From Propionibacteriaceae bacterium (GTDB taxonomy: Bacteria > Actinomycetota > Actinomycetes > Propionibacteriales > Propionibacteriaceae): 64,000 nucleotides of DNA. The translations under genes were made by a program, and so were the position numbers. Where the stretch lies: positions 1 to 64,000 of the forward strand of contig JAFKJK010000016.1 of assembly GCA_017306015.1 (NCBI GenBank). The letters are read 5' to 3'. The notes below the pieces were generated by a model, which saw only the letters and a program-made list of their open reading frames with translations, was not told the DNA's origin and ran no database searches. Position 1 is the stretch's first letter, and every line of letters begins with the position of its first letter. Of the stretch, positions 28,222 to 36,989 are shown one piece after another.

Positions 28222-28550
28222 ACTGGTCGTCGAGCGACTGGGTCGAGGTGCCTGCTTGATGGCGCCGACGGAGACCCTGTGCCGCCTCGAATCGGTCTCC
28301 GGATGCCTTCCCGTTGGCGTCGAGCCGGCCGGCAGGGCTGTCCCTGCTCCGAGCTTCCGTCTGAACCGTCCCGACAAGCTGCGGCCTTCGCGTCGTCCGC
28401 CTCCGCCCCGGGGGCGTGCGGCCGGAGGGGGAGGCAATCGGCGAGGCGGAGCCGGCTTGGTGGGACCGGTGGCCCGGGGTGGGACGGGACGGGTCGTCGG
28501 TGGTGCTGCCGCCGCTGCAGGTTCCCTCCGGTTGCTAGAGTTGCTCGGTA
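28222..28550. other. Intergenic region without recognised features
   Basis: 329 bp between the HelD-like gene and the sulfatase. No convincing frame, repeat or hairpin was seen. The promoter of the sulfatase gene must lie here. Confidence 0.5.
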
Positions 28551-30029
28551 ATGCCGTCCGACAAGCACAACCATCACGTCCTGCGCGCCCTGCGGCGCTG
28601 GGCGAACTGGACGCTGCTCGCTCTCGCGCTCATGTTCGTCGCGCTCGCGGTGTGGATCCGCGTCCGCTTCGGGGACGTCAGCTTCGACCAGATCGTCACC
28701 AACCTGCCGATCGGCGCCGGCAAGGGGATCGGCAACAACACGCTCGCCATCGAGGTGGCCGTCTGGTGCATCGTCGTCCCGGTGGCGTTCGTCGTGCTGC
28801 TCGCTCTGACGGCCCGGCGCTTCGGCCGGATCGGCGCGCGGCGTCCGGTCAAGCTGATCCCGGCGGTGTCCCTGGTGGCAGGGTTCTCGGTGTTCCTCGC
28901 CGTGGCCGGCGTCCCCGAGTTCGCGATGGCGCAGCTGTCCGAGACGTCCATCGCGCCGTACTACGTCGCGCCTTCGGTGACGAGTGCCCCGGCGAAGCCC
29001 AGGAACCTGATCACGATCTATCTCGAGTCGGGCGAGAACACGTACGGCGACGAAGCGGTGATGGGCGAGAACCTGCTCGCCAATCTGGACGCCGCCACCG
29101 ACCCCGGCGACGGCTGGATCGACTACCAGGGACTCAACCAGTACGAGGGCGGCGGCTGGACGATGGCCGGCCTCGTCGGCACCCAGTGCGGCGTCCCGCT
29201 GAAGAGCCTGATCGCCACCGAGGGCCTGGACTTCAACAAGCTGGGAGAGGAGGTCGCCCACTACCTGCCGGGCGCGACCTGCCTCGGCGACGTCCTCGCG
29301 GGCCAGGGCTACCGCAGCGTCTTCGTCGGCGGTGCGGACGACGATTTCGCCGGCAAGAAGACCTTCCTCACCGACCACGGCTACGACCAGGTGCTCGGCC
29401 TGTCCGACTGGAAGGGTTCGGACTCGGCGGACTACATCTCGGAGGAGTGGGGTCTGGCCGATTCCCACACCCTGAAGCACGCGGCGGACGTCCTGGACAA
29501 GCTGCACGCGGGCTCGCAGCCGTTCAGCCTCACCGTCCTCACGCTGGACACCCACGAGCCGCCCGGGATCTTCCCCGACTGCGACTACCGCGAGAGCGTC
29601 CCGATGGCGACCGCCATCCAGTGCTCGATGAAGGCTGTCGGCACCTTCCTCCGCCACGCCGAGCGGGCCGGCTACCTCGACGACACGGCGGTGGTGGTGA
29701 TGGGCGACCACGTGAAGGGCACCGGCGATCAGGACGCCTTCCGCGACGTCCTGCGCGCCCAGGAGCACCGCACGATCATCTTCCGCTTGTGGAGCCCGGA
29801 CGGACTGAGCATCACCCGGGAGTCGGTCGACCAGCTCAGCGTCCTGCCGACGACACTGGAGCTGCTGGGCTTCGGTCTGGACGGGGGCCGGGCCGGCGTC
29901 GGCGTCTCCTTCGTGGGAGACCACGACCTGACCGGGACCGCGCTCGCGCTCAGCGACCAGGAGTACCGCACGTTGCTCAAGGCGCCGTCCACCGAGATCT
30001 ACCAGCAGTTCTGGAACGCCGACCACTGA
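28551..30029 (+). CDS. Membrane-anchored LTA synthase/OpgB-like sulfatase-fold phosphoglycerol transferase
   Basis: 492 residues. There are three N-terminal membrane segments (about 17-38, 65-87, 100-120), then a large extracytoplasmic sulfatase-fold domain. Catalytic features resemble OpgB (MdoB): metal ligand Glu in IYLESGENTY, nucleophile Thr in GGGWTMAGLVGTQCGVPL, DTHEPPG, and VVMGDHVKG with Asp-His. The enzyme probably transfers phosphoglycerol from lipid to a surface glycan. The acceptor is unknown. It stands alone, followed by a cluster of palindromic repeats. Confidence 0.85.
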   Translation: MPSDKHNHHVLRALRRWANWTLLALALMFVALAVWIRVRFGDVSFDQIVTNLPIGAGKGIGNNTLAIEVAVWCIVVPVAFVVLLALTARRFGRIGARRPVKLIPAVSLVAGFSVFLAVAGVPEFAMAQLSETSIAPYYVAPSVTSAPAKPRNLITIYLESGENTYGDEAVMGENLLANLDAATDPGDGWIDYQGLNQYEGGGWTMAGLVGTQCGVPLKSLIATEGLDFNKLGEEVAHYLPGATCLGDVLAGQGYRSVFVGGADDDFAGKKTFLTDHGYDQVLGLSDWKGSDSADYISEEWGLADSHTLKHAADVLDKLHAGSQPFSLTVLTLDTHEPPGIFPDCDYRESVPMATAIQCSMKAVGTFLRHAERAGYLDDTAVVVMGDHVKGTGDQDAFRDVLRAQEHRTIIFRLWSPDGLSITRESVDQLSVLPTTLELLGFGLDGGRAGVGVSFVGDHDLTGTALALSDQEYRTLLKAPSTEIYQQFWNADH

Positions 30030-30066
30030 GCCGCTGACCGCCGTCCTCGCGTCCCCGTCGGCGCCG

Positions 30067-30388
30067 TGAACCGTCGGGGACAGGTACTTCGGTTCACAGG
30101 GGGACTGAACCGTTGGGGACAGGTACTTCGGTTCACAGGGGACTGAACCGTTGGGGACAGGTACTTCGGTTCACAGGGGACTGAACCGTTGGGGACAGGT
30201 ACTTCGGTTCACCGGGGGGACAGGTACTTCGGTTCAGGGGCGTCGTCCCGGGCTCCGACCCGGGACCTCCGGCTGCTGAGTCGCTGGACGGGCGCGGGAG
30301 TCCCGGCGTTCGCCGGGACGACGAGAGCGAACGGCTGGCCTGTCCCCGACGGTTCAGGTGAACGAAAGTACCTGTCCCCGACGGTTCA
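30067..30388. repeat. Family A palindromic repeats (five full, two partial) around a family B element
   Basis: Full copies 30067-30096, 30106-30135, 30144-30173 and 30182-30211 (38-39-bp period, core on plus strand), partial 30215-30236; partial 30339-30356 and full 30359-30388 in the opposite orientation. A family B element occupies about 30239-30324, so one family sits inside a cluster of the other. The last copy supplies the stop codon of the GH130 gene. This accounts for nearly all of the 356-bp gap. Confidence 0.95.
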
Positions 30389-31426
30389 AGCGTTGGTGCG
30401 TAGCAGGCGGGCGACACCGATGGACGAATCGGCCATGCCGTAGAACACGAACGGCTGGCCGTCGACCTCGATGATCGCGGTCGGGAAGACCACGTTCGGG
30501 ACGGTGCCGGCGCGCTCCTCCTCCGATTCCGGGGCCAGCAGCGGCTCGGACGTCCGCCGCAGCACCCGCCACGGCTCGTCGGCGTCCAGGATCATCGCCC
30601 CGGCCGCGTAGTGGACGTGCTGCTGCTGGTCCCGGCCGGGATCCCAGGAGCCGGTCACCCCGTGGTGCAGCAGCAGCCAGCCCTCCGGCACCCGCACCGG
30701 CGGCGGGCCACCGCCGATCTTCAGCGCCTCCCAGTCGAACTGCGGACCGGCCACGAACCGGTGTCCCCGCCACACCGTCAGCGCCCGAACATCCTTCTCC
30801 ACCTCCGCGACCGGGACGAAGCTGATCCAGATCGACTCCCTCCCGTCCCGGCCGGACGCGGACGGTAACTCCATCGGCCGGTGCAGGACGGCGAAGCTCG
30901 GCTCCCCGTCCGGCGCGTTGACCGGCTCGGGGAAGAACAGGGTGTCCTTGTTGTGGTGCAGGTTCAGGTCGACCTCGGCGTCCTCCTCCCAGCGGTAGAC
31001 CACCGGGCCGAGCCGCCGCCAGGTGCGCAGGTCGGACGAGACCGCGACCGCCGTCCGCGGCCCGGCAGCCCCGTAGGCGACGTACGTCATCACGTGGAGG
31101 CCCAGCGACGGGACCCACGTCACCCGCGGATCCTCCACACCGGCGTTGTTGGGCCCGCGCTCCCACGTCCGGTCGGGCTGGAGAACGACTCCCAGGCGCT
31201 CGATCCCGACCGGACGGCCGTCCTCGACGACCACTCGGGCCAGCCCGACCCGGGAGATGTTCCCGGACGCGACCAGCCGCGGCAGCAGGTACAACTCGCC
31301 GTCCGCCCAGCCGGCGGCAGGGTTCAGCACGCCCTCGGCCTCGTTCGGGTCGGACGGATCAGGCTGCATCACCACGCCCACCCGCTCCACCCGGTACGGA
31401 AAGTCCTCACTGACTACGTCGTTCAT
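30386..31426 (-). CDS. GH130 family glycoside phosphorylase (mannoside phosphorylase-like)
   Basis: 346 residues from ATG 31426, overlapping the permease stop (ATGA). It has the five-bladed propeller pattern of GH130: NPAAGWADGELYLLPR, then GVEDPRVTWV with the catalytic-region Asp, HHNKDTLFFPEPV, and HHGVTGSWDPGRDQQQHVHYAAGAMILD. GH130 enzymes cleave beta-1,4- or beta-1,2-mannosides with phosphate, giving mannose 1-phosphate. Placed at the end of a sugar ABC operon, it should break down the imported oligosaccharide. The stop TGA (30388-30386) is the first three bases of a palindromic repeat, so the original end has been replaced. Confidence 0.88.
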   Translation of the reverse strand: MNDVVSEDFPYRVERVGVVMQPDPSDPNEAEGVLNPAAGWADGELYLLPRLVASGNISRVGLARVVVEDGRPVGIERLGVVLQPDRTWERGPNNAGVEDPRVTWVPSLGLHVMTYVAYGAAGPRTAVAVSSDLRTWRRLGPVVYRWEEDAEVDLNLHHNKDTLFFPEPVNAPDGEPSFAVLHRPMELPSASGRDGRESIWISFVPVAEVEKDVRALTVWRGHRFVAGPQFDWEALKIGGGPPPVRVPEGWLLLHHGVTGSWDPGRDQQQHVHYAAGAMILDADEPWRVLRRTSEPLLAPESEEERAGTVPNVVFPTAIIEVDGQPFVFYGMADSSIGVARLLRTNA

Positions 31427-32253
31427 TCCTTCACTCCCGTGCTCAGGTCGCTGGCCACAAAGTACCGCTGGAACGCGATGAACAGCACCACCACCGGCGC
31501 GGCCAGCACGACCGCGCCAGCCAGCAGCGCGCCGAACGGGTTCGCCGTCGAGTTCGCCACGTTGCTGATGTAGTTCGCCAGGGATACCGCCAACGGTTGC
31601 ATGTCCGCCCGCTTGGTGACCAGGAACGGCCACAGGAACTCGTTCCACGGCCCGATGAACGTGATCAGCACCACGGTCACCAGCGCCGGCCGGATCAGCG
31701 GCAGCGCCACACGGGTCAGCACCTGCCATTCGGACGCGCCGTCGATCCGGGCGGCTTCGAAGATCGCCCGCGGCAGCTGCAGGAAGTACTGACGGAAGAT
31801 GATCACCGCCGTGGAGTTGATGACGAACGGCAGGATGATGCCCAGGTAGTTGTCGGCAAGGCCGTAGTTGCGGGCGATCATCACGTACAGCGGCACCATC
31901 AGCAGCTGGAACGGCACCACCTGCACCAGTAGCGCGAGGGCGAACACGGCACCGCGTCCGCGCCAGGCCAGGATCGCCAGCGCGTAGCCGGCCAGCGCGC
32001 CGAAGACCACCGTCCCGACGATCACGGCTCCGGCGAAGATGCCCGAGTTCGCCATGCTGCCGAGCAGGTTCACCCGGTCGTTGATCGTGGCGTAGTTCGC
32101 GAACGTGAGGTTCGCCGGGTGCGGGAACGCGCCAGCGACGGTCTGGTCGGGCTCGCGCTGCAGCGAGCCGATCACCATGTAGTAGAACGGGAAGAGGAAC
32201 GCGAACGCGCCCAGCCCCAGCAGGATCCCGCGGACGACGGTGCCCACCCTCAT
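31423..32253 (-). CDS. Carbohydrate ABC transporter permease, MalG type
   Basis: 276 residues from ATG 32253 (MRVGTVVRG). Six membrane segments, and the EAA loop EAARIDGASEWQVLTRVALPLIRPAL at about 190-215 that docks with the ATPase. It overlaps both neighbours (TGATG with malF-like, ATGA with GH130). It forms the membrane channel with the MalF-type permease. No ATPase gene is in the operon, so a shared MsmK-type ATPase elsewhere is likely. Confidence 0.92.
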   Translation of the reverse strand: MRVGTVVRGILLGLGAFAFLFPFYYMVIGSLQREPDQTVAGAFPHPANLTFANYATINDRVNLLGSMANSGIFAGAVIVGTVVFGALAGYALAILAWRGRGAVFALALLVQVVPFQLLMVPLYVMIARNYGLADNYLGIILPFVINSTAVIIFRQYFLQLPRAIFEAARIDGASEWQVLTRVALPLIRPALVTVVLITFIGPWNEFLWPFLVTKRADMQPLAVSLANYISNVANSTANPFGALLAGAVVLAAPVVVLFIAFQRYFVASDLSTGVKE

Positions 32254-33188
32254 CAGCCACGCTCCGATCCGAACCGGTTCTGCAACCAGGCGATGATCAG
32301 GGTGAACGCCACCAGCAGGACGCCGATCGCCGCCGCGTAGCCGGGCTTCCCCTGCTCGATCCCCTGCTGGTACATCACCAGCACCGGCGATGCGGACGCA
32401 CCGTTCGGCCCGCCACCGCCGGTCAGCAGGTACGGCTCGGTGAACAGGTTCGCGCCGACGATCGTGGACAGAAGCAGCACCAGCACGGTCGCCGACCGGA
32501 CGCCCGGCACGGTCACGTTCCAGAACGACTGCCACCACGTCGCTCCGTCGGTCGCGGCGGCCTCGTACAGCTCCTTGCCGACGTTCTGCAGCGCCGCCAG
32601 GTACAGCAGGATGTAGAAGCCGAGCTGCTTCCAGGTCACGAACAGCGCGATGGACGGCATCGCCAGTCGCTCGTTGACAAGCCAGGACGGGTTGGGCGCC
32701 AGCGGTCCGAGGAGCTGATTTACCAGGCCCGATCCGCTGAACAGGAACAGCCACACGCCGACTACCGCCACGCTGGCGGTCAGGTACGGCAGGTAGTACG
32801 AGACCCGCAGGAACGCCCGCGCGTGCACGACCTGGTTCAGCAGCGTGGCCAGCACCAGCGACAGCACCACGGTCAGCGGCACATTGATGAGCAGGAACTC
32901 GCCGACGTTGAGGAACGCCCGTTGCACCGCCGGATCGGTCAACGCCCGGGTGTAGTTGCGGACGCCGAGGAACGGCCGGACGACGTTCACCCCCGGCGCG
33001 GTGAAGAAGTAGTCGTACAGGGACATGTAGATCGCGAAGCCCAGCGGGTAGGCGAAGATCACCGCCACGTAGACCAGGTAGGGCGCGCTGAACAGCCAGC
33101 CCAGCACGCCCTGCCGGCGCCGATGCCGCTGGTGCTCCGAAACCGGTCTGGTGCCCGTCGTCGCCGCCGGCGCGACCGCGCTCGTCAT
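32253..33188 (-). CDS. Carbohydrate ABC transporter permease, MalF type
   Basis: 311 residues. A long basic N-terminus precedes six membrane segments. The EAA loop is YEAAATDGATWWQSFWNVTVPGVR near 215-240. First permease of the sugar importer, 9 bp after the binding-protein stop and overlapping the MalG-type gene by one base. Confidence 0.92.
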   Translation of the reverse strand: MTSAVAPAATTGTRPVSEHQRHRRRQGVLGWLFSAPYLVYVAVIFAYPLGFAIYMSLYDYFFTAPGVNVVRPFLGVRNYTRALTDPAVQRAFLNVGEFLLINVPLTVVLSLVLATLLNQVVHARAFLRVSYYLPYLTASVAVVGVWLFLFSGSGLVNQLLGPLAPNPSWLVNERLAMPSIALFVTWKQLGFYILLYLAALQNVGKELYEAAATDGATWWQSFWNVTVPGVRSATVLVLLLSTIVGANLFTEPYLLTGGGGPNGASASPVLVMYQQGIEQGKPGYAAAIGVLLVAFTLIIAWLQNRFGSERG

Positions 33189-33197
33189 CGCGGAGCC

Positions 33198-34487
33198 CTA
33201 CCCGGCGAGGATGTTGTCGACCTTGCTGGCGGCGTCGTTGAGCGCCTGCTGCAGGTCGCCCTCGCCGCTGATCACAGCCTTGGTGTAGGCGTCCCGCAGC
33301 GTCTGCAGCACCTCGACGGTGTGCGGGCCGCCGGGCACCTCGACCGTCCGCGCCGCCTGGTCGCCGAACTGCTTGTAGGCGGTGTTCTTGGCGAAGAAGT
33401 CCGGATAGGCCTTCTGCAGGTCCTGCCGCATCGGCATCTGGCCGGTGGTCGACAGCAGCTTGCCGTCCTGGTCGGTGCTGGTGGCGAACTTCAGCACGTC
33501 CCACGCCGTGCCCTGGTTCTTGCAGGCGGTGAACAGGCCCACGTTCTTCGCGTCGCTGAACGTGTAGATCTGGTCGGCCGGCTTGCCCGCAGACGTCGGG
33601 ACGGGCACCGCGCCCCAGTTCACCTTGCCCTTGTAGGACGCGATCGCCCACGGCCCGACGATCGCCATCGCGGAGATCTTGGTGGCGAACGCGTCCCCCT
33701 GGACGGTCTCCTTGCCGGCCAGGCCCTCGGAGTAGATGGTCTTCCAGAAGTTGGCGACCGCCAGCCCGGAGGCGTCGTTGAAGGTGGCCTTGCCGTCCTG
33801 CACGATCTGCTTGCCACCGGACTCGGCCGCGTACAGCGGCATGAAGTCGAATTGGGTCTGGAAGAACTCGCTGGTCGGCGCCGGATAGATCGCGTACTTC
33901 GCCGCGCCGGACGACTTGATCTTGCGCGCCGCGGCGAGGAAGTCGTCGAACGTGCTCAGGTTGGGCTTGTCCGGGTCGAGGCCGGCCTTGGCGAACAGGT
34001 CCTTGTTGTAGAAGATCATCACCGGGTTCGACTTCCACGGCAGCTGGTAGTAGCCACCGTCCTCGGCCTTGTACTGGTCGGCCGCCGCCGCCGTCCGCGC
34101 CTCGATGTAGGACGCTCCGTCCGGGAACGAGGACAGATTCACCAGGCCGCCCTGACGCTGGAACTGGCCGACCGCCGACGGCGCGGTGTTGAAGACGAGG
34201 CAGGGCGCGGTGCCGGCGGTGATCGCGGCGCCGATGACTTCCTCGCTCGTCTTGCCGGCGGGGATCTCCTGGCCGTCGATCTTCTCGTCCGGGTGCGCGG
34301 AGTTCCAGGCCTCGACCATCGCCTTGCCCCAGGCGACCTCCTGCTCGTTGTTGGAGTACCAGATGTTGATCGGTCCGTGGGCCGTGAGCGCGGAGTTGGC
34401 CGGGGCGGGGGAGCCACCTCCGCTGCATCCGCTCAGGACGAGGCCGAGCCCCATCGACGCCGCCAGAACCTTCCACGCACCGTGCAT
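33198..34487 (-). CDS. Sugar ABC transporter substrate-binding lipoprotein
   Basis: 429 residues, start ATG 34487 with GAGGGAG before it. Lipobox LVLSGC at about 17-22, then an extracellular solute-binding family 1 fold (INIWYSNNEQEVAWGKAMVEAWN, NPVMIFYNKDLFAKAGLDP, AMAIVGPWAIASYKG). It captures an oligosaccharide, probably a mannoside given the GH130 gene at the end of the operon. A short perfect hairpin (GTCCC TTCGCT GGGAC, 34517-34532) lies just upstream. No LacI regulator is present. Confidence 0.92.
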   Translation of the reverse strand: MHGAWKVLAASMGLGLVLSGCSGGGSPAPANSALTAHGPINIWYSNNEQEVAWGKAMVEAWNSAHPDEKIDGQEIPAGKTSEEVIGAAITAGTAPCLVFNTAPSAVGQFQRQGGLVNLSSFPDGASYIEARTAAAADQYKAEDGGYYQLPWKSNPVMIFYNKDLFAKAGLDPDKPNLSTFDDFLAAARKIKSSGAAKYAIYPAPTSEFFQTQFDFMPLYAAESGGKQIVQDGKATFNDASGLAVANFWKTIYSEGLAGKETVQGDAFATKISAMAIVGPWAIASYKGKVNWGAVPVPTSAGKPADQIYTFSDAKNVGLFTACKNQGTAWDVLKFATSTDQDGKLLSTTGQMPMRQDLQKAYPDFFAKNTAYKQFGDQAARTVEVPGGPHTVEVLQTLRDAYTKAVISGEGDLQQALNDAASKVDNILAG

Positions 34488-34626
34488 CGCCGTCTCCCTC
34501 GAGAGTCCGTCCCTTCGCTGGGACGGTCCTCTCCCCGTACCCAGGGACGCGACGGCTAGACCTGTGCGGCTGCTTCGGACCGATGCCGGCCCCACCAGAC
34601 CCGAACCAGACCCGGTCGTCGCTCGG

Positions 34627-35154
34627 TCAGGCGCGGGCGATCCGGAAGAGCTGGCTCGGCACGTCGTAGTAGCGGTCGGTGAGCCCGAGCGGGGTCATGC
34701 CGATCCGACGGCAGACCGCCTGGGACGGGGCGTTCTCCGGATAGGTTACGGCGAGGACCTCGTCGAGCCCGAGCGTCCAGGCGTGTTCGAGGACGCGGGT
34801 GGCGGCCTCGGTGGCGTAGCCGCGTCCCCAGGCCTGCGGACGCAGGTGCCAGCCGATCTCGATGTCGCCGGACGGGCCGCCGTCATTGCTGAGCGGGAGC
34901 TCCTTCAGCAGGACCGACCCGACGGGCACTCCCTCGTCCACCGGGACGATCGCCCACACGCCGAGGCGTCCGTCGCTCAGCGCCGTCCAACGGGCCAGGG
35001 CGGCTTCGGCGTCGGCGCGTCCGGTCATCGCCTTCGGTGTGCGGCCGAGGTAGCGGGCGACCTCCCACTGGGAGTAGATCGCGAGGATGGTGTCGACGTC
35101 GCCGCTCTGCCAGGGACGCAGCTGCAGGCGGTCGGTCGTGAACTCTGGAAGCAC
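34627..35154 (-). CDS. GNAT acetyltransferase, RimJ/RimL-like
   Basis: 175 residues. TDRLQLRPWQSGDVDTILAIY at the N-terminus and the acetyl-CoA loop AWGRGYATEAATRVLEHAW near 110-128 are typical of the group that acetylates protein N-termini or small amines. The substrate is unknown. It is divergent from udgX, with only 17 bp between the starts. Confidence 0.87.
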   Translation of the reverse strand: MLPEFTTDRLQLRPWQSGDVDTILAIYSQWEVARYLGRTPKAMTGRADAEAALARWTALSDGRLGVWAIVPVDEGVPVGSVLLKELPLSNDGGPSGDIEIGWHLRPQAWGRGYATEAATRVLEHAWTLGLDEVLAVTYPENAPSQAVCRRIGMTPLGLTDRYYDVPSQLFRIARA

Positions 35155-35171
35155 TCGCCAAGGCTAGTGGG

Positions 35172-35831
35172 ATGCCGGGTATGGGATACGGCATGGAAGC
35201 CGAACGTCCGGGAGCGCAGCAATGGGTGCCGCCAGCGGCGGACGTGGCGGGACTGCGTGAGGCCGTCGGGGCCTGCCGCGGTTGCGAGCTCTGGGCGGAC
35301 GCGACCCAGGCGGTGTTCTCGACCGGCCCGGTCGGCGCGCGGCTGCTGCTGGTCGGCGAGCAGCCCGGTGACCAGGAGGACCGCCAGGGCGTCCCGTTCG
35401 TCGGACCGGCCGGTCGGCTGTTGCGGGAGGCTCTCGAAGCGGCCGGCATCAACCCTGACCAGACCTACCTGACCAACGCGGTGAAGCACTTCCGGCACAC
35501 GCTGCGGGGGAAGCGGCGGATCCACGAGAAGCCGAGCGTCGGCCAGCTCGAGGCGTGCCACCCGTGGCTGGACGCCGAACTGGCGGCCGTCCGTCCGCGG
35601 CTGGTGGTCTGCCTGGGCGCCACCGCCGCCCGCGCCGTCCTCGGCCACGACGTGAAGGTCGGCGAGGCCCGCGGGTTGGTGCAGGCCGCGCCCGGGATCT
35701 CCGCTCCGGTGCTGGTGACCGTGCACCCGTCCGCTGTCGTCCGGCTGTACGGACGGGACGGGTGGGACGAGGCCTTCGCCGCCCTGGTCGCGGATCTGAA
35801 GACAGCGCTCGAGGCCGCGACCGAACGCTGA
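35172..35831 (+). CDS. udgX: UdgX-type uracil-DNA glycosylase
   Basis: 219 residues from ATG 35172 (ATGs at 35181 and 35193 are also possible). Family 4-like uracil glycosylase fold: CRGCELW with two iron-sulfur cysteines (35 and 38) and further cysteines at 129 and 147; GEQPGDQED at 63-70 (active site 1) and HPSAVVR near 185 (active site 2). The UdgX signature loop KRRIH is at 114-118. In Mycobacterium UdgX the His of that loop attacks the sugar after uracil removal and the enzyme stays covalently bound to the abasic site. All these residues are present, so this should be a suicide-type uracil-DNA crosslinker. Confidence 0.92.
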   Translation: MPGMGYGMEAERPGAQQWVPPAADVAGLREAVGACRGCELWADATQAVFSTGPVGARLLLVGEQPGDQEDRQGVPFVGPAGRLLREALEAAGINPDQTYLTNAVKHFRHTLRGKRRIHEKPSVGQLEACHPWLDAELAAVRPRLVVCLGATAARAVLGHDVKVGEARGLVQAAPGISAPVLVTVHPSAVVRLYGRDGWDEAFAALVADLKTALEAATER

Positions 35832-35850
35832 CGAGACGGACAGCGTCCCC

Positions 35851-35919
35851 CGCCGAGCGCCACCGTTTCGGTCATTCGCCACCGCCCAGGTCGAGGCGTT
35901 TGACCGCAACGGAGGCGCC
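35851..35919. repeat. Decayed copy of the 8150-8223 inverted repeat
   Basis: The left arm (35851-35882: CGCCGAGCGCCACCG, TTTCGGTCATTCGCCACC) is nearly the same as at 8150. The right arm (about 35894-35919) has several substitutions. It lies between udgX and the methyltransferase gene. Confidence 0.8.
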
Positions 35920-35969
35920 GGACGATCAGGAGCGGGTCCGAGCACGCGGCGGTCGCCCGCCGGGAATGC

Positions 35970-36644
35970 TTGGATGATCGGGTGACGATCGTGAGCACCC
36001 TCAACCGGCTGAACCGGGAGCACCCGTGGTCGCACAATGATGCGTACGCCCGGTTCGTCCTGCGGCAGGCTGCGAGGACCCTCCGCGAGGGCGGGACGGT
36101 CGCGCTCGACATCGGCTGCGGCACCGGCAACCTGCTGCAACGCCTCGCCGAGAGGTTCCCGCGGGTCGTGGGCGTCGAGGCGGATCCGGCGACCGCTGAG
36201 CGTGCTGCCGCGCTGGTGCGGACGCTGCTGTCGGCGAGCGTGGTCAACGCGCGGTTCCCCCTCGACGACGGACGGACGTACGACTTCGTCTCGGCGGTCG
36301 CGGTGCTCCACCATCTGCCGCTGCACGAGGGGATTCGGGCCGTCCACGAGGTCGTCGCTCCCGGTGGACGGCTGGCGATCGTCGGGGTCTATCGCGAGGA
36401 GCGTTCGGACGTAGCGTTCTCGGTCGCATCGCTGCTGCTCAACCCGGTGATCGGCCTCATCCGCCACCCGCGTCGGGTCGACGCCCTGCCCGACAACATG
36501 AACGCACCGGCCGTCCCAGCATCCGACTCGTATCGCGAGATCAGGGACGCCCTCCGCGCTGCGCTGCCCGGCGTCCGAGTCCGCCGCGGCCTGTTCTGGC
36601 GCTACACCGCGACCTGGCGGGCGCCGCGACACCGGGCCGACTGA
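35970..36644 (+). CDS. Class I SAM-dependent methyltransferase
   Basis: 224 residues from TTG 35970, or 220 from GTG 35982; neither has a strong ribosome binding site. SAM-binding motif I ALDIGCGTGNLLQRLAE at about 45-61, the acidic end of strand 2 (GVEADP), and DFVSAVAVLHHL (motif IV). The closest general type is Methyltransf_11/23 with a small-molecule substrate. A hydrophobic stretch VASLLLNPVIGLI may bind a lipid-like substrate or membrane. The substrate is unknown. Confidence 0.85.
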   Translation: MDDRVTIVSTLNRLNREHPWSHNDAYARFVLRQAARTLREGGTVALDIGCGTGNLLQRLAERFPRVVGVEADPATAERAAALVRTLLSASVVNARFPLDDGRTYDFVSAVAVLHHLPLHEGIRAVHEVVAPGGRLAIVGVYREERSDVAFSVASLLLNPVIGLIRHPRRVDALPDNMNAPAVPASDSYREIRDALRAALPGVRVRRGLFWRYTATWRAPRHRAD

Positions 36645-36705
36645 GCGCCGGCGGGACGATCCGGATTCGTCGGGCGTCGACGGCGGCTCGGCGGCGCGTC
36701 GTGCC

Positions 36706-36866
36706 AGAATTTGGTGGTTGTGGGAGCCGTCGCCCGGCCTCCGTGCGGCTCGTGCTAGTTGGTCGTGGTTGTCAGCCCTGATCCGGGCCCTATTTCCACC
36801 ACCAACGAGCACGAGCGTCCGAGAGAGCGCGGACGGGCCCGCATTTCGACCACGATCTAGCACGTC
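36706..36866. repeat. Composite direct and inverted repeats
   Basis: 36785-36813 and 36835-36864 are diverged direct repeats (GGGCCCTATTTCCACC, GAGCACG against GGGCCCGCATTTCGACC, TAGCACG). CGTGCTAGTTGGTCGTGG at 36751-36768 and a similar segment at 36706-36722 are their inverted partners, so alternative hairpins can form. No gene is visible between 36645 and about 36990. Confidence 0.6.
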
Positions 36867-36989
36867 ACTCGCTCAGGTTTGATGCGGCCTCCACTGAGGA
36901 GCGGAATCCGCCGGTTCTGTTCCTGTCCCCGGTTCCGTCCGCGACCTGGCCGGTCCGGCCGGGCCACCCGGCTCCATCGACACGGTCTG

